In this document: positions 1 through 6,918 of the stretch, one piece after another
Numbering within the stretch: the stretch's first letter is position 1
Layout: every line of letters begins with the position of its first letter
From: Pelagophyceae sp. CCMP2097
Lineage: Eukaryota; Sar; Pelagophyceae
NCBI GenBank assembly: GCA_026770575.1
Contig: MU657206.1
Coordinates: 180,124 to 198,300, forward strand
Direction of reading: 5' to 3'
Length of the DNA: 18,177 nucleotides
Program-made: the position numbers and the translations under genes
The notes under the pieces: generated by a model
Databases searched by the model: none
The model's input: the letters and a program-made list of their open reading frames with translations, nothing else
What the model was told of the DNA's origin: nothing

Positions 1-283
1 CGATATTTGCCGGATTTGGAGGTCGAGAGGCACTTTGAAGCTATGAATTCCTTCAAAGTGCATCTAGGAACTCGTAATTTTGGTAAAATTTAACTAATAA
101 GTGCTGTTAAGTTCCGTTGAGGGTCCGGTTGAGGTAAAATACCCGCATACCTGCGAAATACCATCGATACTTTGTCGATATTTGTCAGGGTTCCCGACGA
201 TAGTAGTTGCCGATATTTACCGGGAAACCAACCCACCCCTGTCGTTGGGGCTTGAGTCAAAGGGCCGTCACTCCGACGAGGGA
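1..283. other. Intergenic region with repeated AT-rich motifs
   Basis: No gene is visible before the fibrillin start codon. The stretch is clearly richer in A+T than the genes. The motif CGATATTTGCCGG is seen at 1-13, with variants at 176-190 and 211-223, and GGTAAAAT occurs at 81-88 and 133-140. It probably holds the promoter and 5' leader of the fibrillin gene, but no core promoter element can be named with confidence. Confidence 0.5.
30..61. repeat. Perfect 11-bp inverted repeat (hairpin)
   Basis: GCACTTTGAAG at 30-40 is matched exactly by CTTCAAAGTGC at 51-61, leaving a 10-nt loop that ends in GAATTC. The arms are perfect and AT-rich in a GC-rich genome. It could be the terminus of a decayed mobile element or an RNA hairpin of an upstream transcript. 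Nothing in the window decides which. Confidence 0.7.
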
Positions 284-1189
284 ATGCGGCAACTTGGTCT
301 TCTGGTGTGGTGGCTGACGGGCGGCTTGGCTCTGGCGCTATCGTCGCCTCGGCGGCTGGGGTCGCCGCTGCGGGCGTCGCCGTCGCCGGTCGAGGCGGAG
401 CGCGACGTCGTCGAAGCCGAGCTCGTTTCGGCGCTGGAAGCGGAGCCCAAGGCGAGCGACGCTCAACTGCAGCAAATCGTCGCGCGGCTCCCGGCGTCAT
501 TTGCCCCGACGGCGGCGGCGCTGGCCGGCGACTGGCTGCTGTTGCACACGTCAAAGTCAAACTTCGACATCCGCAACCCGCTCGGCCGCCGCGAGGAACC
601 TGCGCCCGCGAAACGGGACGACCGGATCGCCCAGAAGCAAAAGCGACGACGGGACGACGACCCGGACCGTCCAGAAGCGAGAGGCGGGCAACGACGGAGC
701 GAGGGCCGTCGTCGACGGCCGCGCTAGGCACGGACGGCACGGCGCCGGGCCTGGAAAAGGTCTTTGACGCTCTGGGCGGCGGCGGCGCGGCGGCGAGCTC
801 GAGCCCGATCCAGCGCGCGGTCACGTCGAACCGGGCAATCGACGTCTCGCAGAATATCCTCTTCGACGCAAAAGGCGTTGGCCGCGTCGACCAACTCGTC
901 GACATCGGGCCGGTGACGCTGCGGTGCGCTGAGATGCCCACTCGCTGCGTCGACGGCAGACGCGCGCGCTAGGCTCTCCGCCGCGGCGCGCCTCGGCGAC
1001 AGCGGCCGCGTCGAATTTGCCTTTGACCTGGGCTACTTCAAGCTCGGCGGCCTCCGCCTCCCCTACCCCGTGCCCTTTCAGCTCCTCGGCGACGAAGCCA
1101 AGGGGTTCCTCGACACTCTTTACGTCTCTGAAAAGCTCCGCGTCTCAAAGGGGAACAAAGGGACGACGTTCATCCTCGTAAGGAGATAG
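284..1189 (+). CDS. Plastid lipid-associated protein / fibrillin (PAP domain)
   Basis: Proposed exons are 284-590, 728-923 and 973-1189, giving about 239 residues. Residues 1-20 form a hydrophobic signal peptide ending near LALALSS, as expected for import into a complex plastid. The PAP domain follows: GDWLLLHTS near residue 83 and the family's typical C-terminal block, FLDTLYVSEKLRVSKGNKGT, from about residue 213. Family members bind lipids in plastoglobules and thylakoids and support stress responses. Intron 2 (924-972, 49 nt) is GTGCGC...CTAG. Intron 1 (591-727, 137 nt) is read as GC-AG, joining NPLGRR to TDGTAPGL. Reading on without it brings in a basic, repetitive stretch that does not fit the family. 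The end of exon 1 is the least certain point. The gene converges on the thioredoxin gene. Confidence 0.85.
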
Positions 1190-1754
1190 GCCCACGCCCC
1201 GATCCCGCGCCCCCAATCGAGGGAGTCGGGCGAGGCCGCACGTCCTTTTCGGTGTGGTAAAATTGTTTCATTTAATATTATTATCAAAGCAACGCACGCT
1301 CCCGGTCACAACGCGGACGTGCCGTGCCGTGCGCGCAGGGTCGCATTTCGATCTCTGTCCTTGTCAATGCTCGTCCACGCCTCCTCATGGACGACACGCG
1401 TCGCAATCCTAGCCCCCTCCCCGGACCTCAGCGGCTCCTTATCTGTCTCGCCCTGCTCGTCCACGACGCGTCGTGTAAACCTACCCCAGGGTGCAATCCA
1501 CCGGCACGGTCAAATCTCGGCCGTGTGACACGCCGAGCCCCGTCGCCAGCTGTTGGCGGTGGCTCGTGTTGATTCCGGAAGATTAAATCGGAGCTATCGG
1601 CGCTCGCCCCTTCGGCAAAAACGCGCCCTTTCGCCGCCGCGCTGCGTTTCGGCGTCGTGGCGGTGCGTGCGTGCGGCGTCGGACCTGGAGCGCCCTCGGG
1701 CGCGCGGCGGCGGCGGCACTGCGGCGGCACTGCGGCTCAGCCTGGGGCTTTGGT
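1190..1754. other. Convergent intergenic region, no gene found
   Basis: This lies between the fibrillin stop (+) and the thioredoxin stop (-). It contains an AT-rich block at about 1255-1290, starting with GGTAAAAT, that may belong to the fibrillin 3' end. TGCTCGTCCACG occurs at 1368-1379 and again at 1454-1465 within two loosely similar segments. Short open frames in the region show no family motif and no splice logic, so they are not annotated. Confidence 0.5.
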
Positions 1755-2313
1755 CTAGGCCTGGAGTGCGGCGACCTTGGCGTCCAAGTGGCCCTTGTTC
1801 GCGCCCTTGTTCTCGTCCACCTTGGCGCCGCCCTTGTAGTACTGGAACGTGGGCATGGCAGAGATGCCGCAGGCCTGCGCCGTCGCCGCGTTCTCGTCGA
1901 CGTCCACCTATCGCAACGCGCGTCCGAGGCGTAGTTTAAAGGCGCGTCTTGGCGGCGGGGTGCATGCCTTGATGAACGTGACGGCGGTGTTCTTCGCCGC
2001 GAGCTCCTCAAAGTAGGGCTTGATCTGCTGGCAGGGGCCGCACCACGAGGCCTATAGCGCGCTCCAGGGACCGAGGAGATCGGGACTGTCGAGGACCGTA
2101 GAAGACCGTAGAGGATCGTAGAGGACCGAATAGGACCGTATGGGTCCGTCGTCATTGACCGTTTAGCGCCGTATCAGACCGCCCTCGAGAGGGGTCCCTC
2201 GGGTCGCTGCATGTGGTTCCGACGCTGCCGCGCGCAGTAAAGTCGACAACGACGAGGTTGTTCCCCTTGATGACGGCGTCAAACTCGGCCTTGGTGGAGA
2301 CGGTCTGCACCAT
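1755..2313 (-). CDS. Thioredoxin (104 aa)
   Basis: Exons on the minus strand are 2313-2236, 2051-1968 and 1907-1755 (26, 28 and 50 codons plus stop). Together they give 104 residues, the usual length of a single-domain thioredoxin. The redox site WCGPC is at residues 29-33, preceded by VVVDFTAS, and the cis-proline motif SAMPTF is near residue 73. It reduces protein disulphides using NADPH or ferredoxin via a reductase. There is no presequence, so a cytosolic location is likely. Both introns are phase 0 and use GC donors: intron 1 (2052-2235, 184 nt) starts GCGCGC and ends TATAG; intron 2 (1908-1967, 60 nt) starts GCATGC and ends GATAG. Joining at any nearby GT breaks the fold, so the GC donors are well supported. 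Confidence 0.93.
2084..2150. repeat. 10-bp minisatellite inside thioredoxin intron 1
   Basis: About seven head-to-tail imperfect copies of a 10-nt unit near GGACCGTAGA fill this part of the 184-nt intron. The array explains why this intron is roughly three times longer than most others here. Copies differ by one to three bases. Confidence 0.8.
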
Positions 2314-2755
2314 GCTGTCTCGTCGCGTGGCTGGTGCGCTAACTCGCGGATTATCCACAGAAAGTTGACCTGGAAACTTCCGTGCGATATTCGGCGAACG
2401 CGACAAACTGTACCCCGCCGGCCGCGGGCCCGGGCCGGGCCGGCCGCCCCCTCCTCGCGAGTCCAGCGTCGCGGCGCAGTCGCTTCCGCCGTGGCACACA
2501 CGATCGTTGATGCTATGGATCAAGGAACGTCTCTGCAGACGGCGTCGCGCGGCTGGTGTCGCGCGGATGGGGCGTCCCCGCAGACGCGCGGCGACACCTG
2601 CGCCCGGCCCTCGACCTGCGCGGGGGCGGAGGCGCAACCGGACGCCGTCGCTTTGGGGTCCGCGGACAGGCCTTGGCGGAACACGAGGCATCAGGCCTCT
2701 TTGCCACGGGCCCGCCTGCGTCCGCCTCCACCTCGCCAGGCTGCCTCGTTCAAGA
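2314..2755. other. Intergenic region upstream of thioredoxin
   Basis: This lies between the thioredoxin start and the stop of the small minus-strand gene. AT-rich patches lie at about 2350-2400 and are the likely thioredoxin promoter. The rest is GC-rich. Open frames cross it on several strands but none carries a recognisable motif, and none joins convincingly to a neighbour. Confidence 0.4.
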
Positions 2756-3031
2756 TTATTGGCGTCGTCCGAGGGGTCCGACGGGAGCCGCGGCGCCTTC
2801 GGCGAGCAGGCCCTTGCCGATCCAAATCTTCTTGGGCCCCATGACGCCGTTGGCGTCGACGACGAGGAAGCTATCTTCGCTGTATGGGACGAGCGTCGTC
2901 TGCTGCGTGGCAACCGCGTTGGTGAAGACGCGCTCGGCGGTGGCAGACTTGTAGTCGGCGGCGAAGCGCAGCTCGTAGACGATGTTCCCCGCGGCCGCGG
3001 CCAGCGCGGTGCGGCCGTTGGGCAGTTTTGT
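2756..3031 (-). CDS. Unrecognised small protein, main exon
   Basis: On the minus strand, a 91-codon open stretch runs from an acceptor ending GCATAG (3036-3032) to a TAA at 2758-2756. The peptide begins TKLPNGRTALAA and contains VYELRFAADYKS, SFLVVDANG and GPKKIWIGKG. Its mixed, protein-like composition differs from the arginine- and alanine-rich shadow frames around it. I do not recognise the family. A possible first exon is 3253-3236, MALRRF, followed by a GTGCGC donor. The phase fits and the product would be 97 residues. That start codon would overlap the Rpf2 start codon on the other strand. The exon is fairly well supported; the start is not. Confidence 0.45.
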   Translation of the reverse strand, partial: TKLPNGRTALAAAAGNIVYELRFAADYKSATAERVFTNAVATQQTTLVPYSEDSFLVVDANGVMGPKKIWIGKGLLAEGAAAPVGPLGRRQ

Positions 3032-3159
3032 CTATGCCCGTTGCCGCCGACTACGGCTGCACGACACAGACTGCAAGAATATGCTGCGAGCACCACCGCC
3101 CTGTGCGACGCGCGCCCGTGGTGCACGGCCAGTCTCTGTGCCTGTGGAGCGCCAAGGGC

Positions 3160-3250
3160 CCTTGTCGGTGGTAAATTATCCGGTAAAATACCGATTTTGG
3201 TATTTTCATCGCCAGAGTGTGCTTCCGACGCGCACGAAGCGTCGCAGCGC
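3160..3250. promoter_or_regulatory. AT-rich region upstream of Rpf2, probable promoter
   Basis: GGTAAATTATCCGG and GGTAAAATACC sit at about 3170-3192, followed by ATTTTGGTATTTTCATCGCC, all in a GC-rich setting and ending some 40 nt before the Rpf2 ATG. The position suggests a promoter, possibly shared with the minus-strand gene at 2756-3031. No TATA box or initiator can be proven. Confidence 0.35.
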
Positions 3251-3251
3251 C

Positions 3252-4372
3252 ATGGTGCGTCGCGGCGTCGGCTGCCGACCTGTGGGCGTGGGCGACGGGT
3301 GAAGCGTAGGTGAAGAAGAACCAGTCGACGTCGTTCAATGGCCAGCGCGTGACCCCTAAGGGCAAGCGCTACCTCGAGGCCCGCGCGCCCAAGGTCCACG
3401 AGAACCCGAAGGTGCGTGCCCAGAAGGCGCACCGGCCCGGGCGCCCTGCGCGCGACGCACACCGCAGGCGGCGCTCCTCCTCCGCGGCTCGAAGACGAGC
3501 GACGTCGTCTCGGCCGCGCTCAAGTCCGTCGTGAGTCGGCCGCGCCGGCGCGGCGCGCGGCGGTCGTGCGGGCGTGACTTTGGCCGCAGGCGTACTTCAA
3601 GTCGCCGCACGCGCAGTTTTTGAACCGGCGGCGCGAGGACTTGCGTCCTTTGGAGGACGCGGCGGAGCTGGAGCGCATGCTCGCCAAGTACGACGCTGCC
3701 CTCTTCGCGGTAGCGTCGCACTCGAAGAAGCGGCCGCACAATTTGCTGCTCGGCCGCGCCTTTGACGGCACGGTACTGGACATGTTCGAATTCGCCGTCG
3801 TGGACCCGGGCCCGTCGACGGGCATCGAGAAGATGGCCGGCAGCAAGCCATGCCTCATCTTCGTCGGCGACTGGGACTGCGACGACAAGACCAAGCGCCT
3901 GCGCAACTTTATGGCCGACTTTCTCCGCGGCGCCGACGTGGGAGAGGTGAACCTCGCCGGGTTAGAATCTGTCGTCCAAGTCTCGCTGACGCGGCCGCCG
4001 CCGGGCGCGCCCGACGCCAAGGACGGCGTGTTGGTCAGCGTCGCGCCCTTCCGGCTGCGGCTGACCAAGTCGGCCTCAGGCGAGAAGCTGCCCGACGTGA
4101 ACCTCGAACCGTCGGGCGCCGCGATGAAACTCGCGCTGCGGCGCGACCACCAGCCGGCGTTCGAGCTCTTCAAGGCGTCGCTGCGCCAACCGCGCGAGCT
4201 CAAGCCGAAGAAGCGCAAGAGCGTGAAGACGACTGCGCTCGGCGACACGCTGGGCACGCTCCACGTGGAACGGCAGGACACTGACAAGATCCAGTCGCGC
4301 AAGGTCCGCGCCCTCCGCGGGCCCGGCGACAAGCCCCAGCGGAAAGCAGCCGCCGAGAAAGCCGCCGACTAA
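3252..4372 (+). CDS. RPF2: Ribosome production factor 2 (Brix domain protein)
   Basis: Proposed exons are 3252-3254, 3310-3411, 3468-3530 and 3590-4372, giving 316 residues. Rpf2 with its partner Rrs1 brings 5S RNP into pre-60S ribosomes in the nucleolus. The N-terminal part (KKNQSTSFNG, KGKRYLEARAPKVHENPK, then ALLLRGSKTSDVVSAAL) matches the family's basic start. The Brix domain runs from about residue 105 (RPHNLLLGRAFDG) through KPCLIFVGDW and FMADFLRGADVGEVNLAGLE. The C-terminal signature LGTLHVERQDTDKIQSRK matches the family tail, which is shorter than in yeast. Introns are 55, 56 and 59 nt, all phase 0, with donors GTGCGT, GTGCGT and GTGAGT. The first exon is only the ATG, since the next exon opens with GTG and no better ATG is nearby. 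Confidence 0.9.
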
Positions 4373-4691
4373 GAAAGAAAAGCCAGAGACTGTCGCGGGC
4401 CCCCGGCTGCCTCCGGTCTCGTCCGTCGTGGTGGAGCTTGCGTCGGCGGGTGTGGGAGGGATCCTCAAGCAGGCCGGGAGTGCGCGGCGCGGATCTTCCG
4501 TGTGTTGCCGTCGACGCTTGGCCAATGAGCCGAGCGATACGCTGGGTCACGCGAGTGCACAAAAGCTTCGCTGAACTCTTTGGGGATATACATAACAATC
4601 CTTAAGGTCACCGCGGTGTGTTGCATGCGGCTGCGCCCGGGCGCCTCGGACCTTTGCATCTGCGGGCGGCAGGCGCCGCTGCGTCTCGGCG
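4373..4691. other. Intergenic region between RPF2 and the Ycf45-like gene
   Basis: Both flanking genes are on the plus strand, so this 319-nt stretch holds the RPF2 3' end and the next promoter. A CCAAT pentamer lies at about 4522 and an AT-rich patch (GATATACATAACAATCC) at about 4585-4602, roughly 100 nt before the next ATG. No gene or RNA fold is evident. Confidence 0.4.
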
Positions 4692-6851
4692 ATGGTCTGG
4701 GGCCGCGTCGCGCGGCGCTGGTCGACGTCGCTGCGGAGCGCGGCGGCGGCGCCGGGCCATGCCGTCTCCGGCTCGGGCCACGCCGTCTCCGGCTCGGACA
4801 CCATCGCCGCGCTCCGGCGCTACGCCGCCGAGCACCGCCTCAACATCGACTTGCGCACGGGCGGCAAGCTCAAGCGGAAGAAGGCGGACATCGTGCGCGC
4901 CATCCTCGCCGCCACTGAGCCGGCCACCGAGCCTGCCGCCACCGAACCGGCCGCCGCTCTACTGGCCGCCGCAGATTCGGCCGCCGCAGAGCCGGCCGCC
5001 GCCGAACCGGCCGCCTTCGAGCCGTTCGCCACCGAGCCGGCCGCCACCGAACCGGCCGCCTCCCAGCCGGCCGCCGCCGCCGCCGACTCGGCACCGCTCC
5101 TTTCCATGGTGGAGGAGATCCGCGCCGAGCTCGCTGCGGCGCGCGGCGACGGCGACGACGCGGTCTTCGACGCGTCCGGTTTCGGTTTTACCGCGGCGCC
5201 CGCAGCGCGCGCGCGGCGGCGGCTGCCGCCGCCCGAGGTCGTCGGCGCGGACGACACGATCAGCGAGATGCGTTACTTTGTCAAGCGGCACGACGTCGAC
5301 GTGGCCGTGAAGACGCGCGTCGGACGCGCCAAGGCCGACGTCGCGCGCGAGATCAACGACATCATGGCGCTGCGCCACGCCGTCGCGGTGGGCGACGGCG
5401 ACGAGTGGTACACGTTCGACGATGAAGAGGCGCCGCCGCTCGGGGTGGTCCCCGACGGCGACGCCGAAGATGAGCCGACCGACGCGGCCGCCGCATTTGC
5501 GCCCTTGAACGCGGGGGGGGGCTTGAACGACGACGAGGGCGACGAGGAGGAGGGAGAGGAGGGAGAGGAAGACGAGTTCGTCTCTGGCCGCGAGGACCTC
5601 TTTTGCTTCGACGCCGCCGACGACCGCCTGCAGCTTGTGCGGCGGTCGAAGATGCTGCGGCGGCCCGGCGACATGGTCGAATCGCCCGAGCTTGTCGTGA
5701 GCGACGAGACGGACGCCATCTTCGCGCTCATGCCAGACGAGCTCACGCGCGGCGTCTTCTTCGCCGAAGACGAGGACGGCGAGGCGGAGGCGGCGATGCG
5801 ACGAAGAAACGTGACGGACATTGTCCTCGACGTCGGCCGGCGGCCCTACGCCTGGATCAACAATGTTCGCATGATGATGGGCCCCGAGGACGGCGTCCTC
5901 TCGACTTGCGACCTGGAGCGGATCCTGGCGCGTACGAGCCCGCTGTGCCAGGACAACCGCGGCGGCCTCGTCGGCACGCTACACCGCGTCTCGGCCATCC
6001 GCAACCGCCAAAACGATGTCGTCGGCGCGACGCTGCGCTTCGGACGGCACATCGCCGGCGTCGCGGCCATCGTCGCCGACCTCCTGCACTCGTCGGACAA
6101 GAGCATCCTTTTCGTCGGCGAGCCCGGCTGCGGCAAGTCGACGGTGATCCGGGACGCCGCCTGCGAGCTCGCCCGCAGGCAGAACGTCCTCGTCGTCGAC
6201 ACGTCGTGCGAGCTCGGCGGCCCGGCCGACGTGCCGCACGCCTGCCTCGGCCTGGCTCGGCGAATGCAGGTGCCCTCGCTGGCGCTGCAGGCGTCGGTCA
6301 TGGTCGAGTGCGTGCAGAACCATACTCCCTCGGTCATTGTCGTCGACGAGATCGGCCGGCCAAGCGAGGTCCGTCCGGTTTCCCGTGCATAAAATTCTCC
6401 TGAAACGCCCCGCGCATCAAGATTGTAGGTCGAGGCGGCGCGGACGTGCAAGATGCGCGGCGTGCGCATCATCGCGAGCGCGCACGGTGACCTGGCGGGG
6501 CTCGTGCGCAACAAAGAGCTCGCGGACCTCGTCGGCGGCGTCGCTCTGGTGACGCTCTCCGACATCGAGGCGCGCGCCGAGTCGCGGCGGCGCGGCCGCT
6601 CCTCGGAGCTGCGCAAGACGCGGCCGGAGCGCAAGACGGAACCCATATTCGACATTGTCGTGGAACTTAAGCGAGATTCGCCGCATTCCTGGCGCGTCGT
6701 CCTCGACGTCGCGCGGGCCGTCGACACCATCCTCGTCTCGGGACGCTACGCCGTCCAGCACCGCCGGCGAAGTGCTGAAGGCGGGCCCATCGCCGTCTCC
6801 CACGGCACGGCGGACGTTCCGCATGCCCAGTGGATGTCAGACTACTTCTAA
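4692..6851 (+). CDS. Ycf45/SpoIIIAA-type P-loop ATPase with duplicated SAP-like segments
   Basis: Exons are 4692-6368 and 6429-6851, joined by a 60-nt phase-0 intron (GTCCGT...TGTAG), giving 699 residues. The ATPase core has Walker A GEPGCGKST at 476-484, Walker B SVIVVDEI at 547-554, and the restored GRPSE-VEAARTC join, followed by the family block RGVRIIASAHGDL. This matches the SpoIIIAA/Ycf45 family, which includes plastid-encoded Ycf45 and plant nuclear homologues linked to plastid development. I see no R3H domain at the C-terminus. The first 25 residues are arginine- and serine-rich without a hydrophobic core, more like a mitochondrial presequence than a plastid bipartite leader. Residues 35-71 and 186-221 are two copies of one SAP-like segment. 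An Ala/Pro/Glu repeat and an acidic run (279-296) lie between the N-terminus and the core. Exact function is unknown. Confidence 0.85.
4755..4796 (+). repeat. 21-bp tandem duplication in the Ycf45-like gene
   Basis: Two in-frame copies of a 21-nt unit (4755-4775 and 4776-4796) differ by one base and encode GHAVSGS twice. They lie just before the first SAP-like segment. Confidence 0.85.
4911..5084 (+). repeat. Coding minisatellite (Ala/Pro/Glu repeats)
   Basis: Imperfect 12-15-nt units of the type GCCACCGAGCCG encode ATEP, AATEP, AAEP and related repeats at about residues 74-132 of the Ycf45-like protein. The array is open in several frames, which produces long shadow frames on both strands. 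It likely forms a flexible linker. Confidence 0.85.
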
Positions 6852-6918
6852 ACGCGGCGGCTTTAAACACCAACGCGCCGCGACGCGCACCAAGACGTGC
6901 CCCCCGCCTTTGGAGCTG
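6852..6918. other. Short convergent gap
   Basis: Only 67 nt separate the stop of the Ycf45-like gene (+) from the stop of the glycosyltransferase gene (-). The 3' untranslated regions must therefore overlap unless they are extremely short. Confidence 0.7.

Noticed and set aside
2152..3462. 436-codon open frame on the minus strand
   Set aside because: It crosses thioredoxin exon 1, the small gene and RPF2 exons. Only its thioredoxin exon 1 part (from MVQTV) is real; the rest is arginine- and proline-rich.
4373..4691. tRNA or other small RNA gene
   Set aside because: No TYC-like box, cloverleaf arms or terminator run could be found here or in the other gaps.
6100..6560. Bacterial SpoIIIAA gene transferred recently
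   Set aside because: The gene has a spliceosomal intron, matches its neighbours in base composition, and the family is normal in algae (Ycf45).
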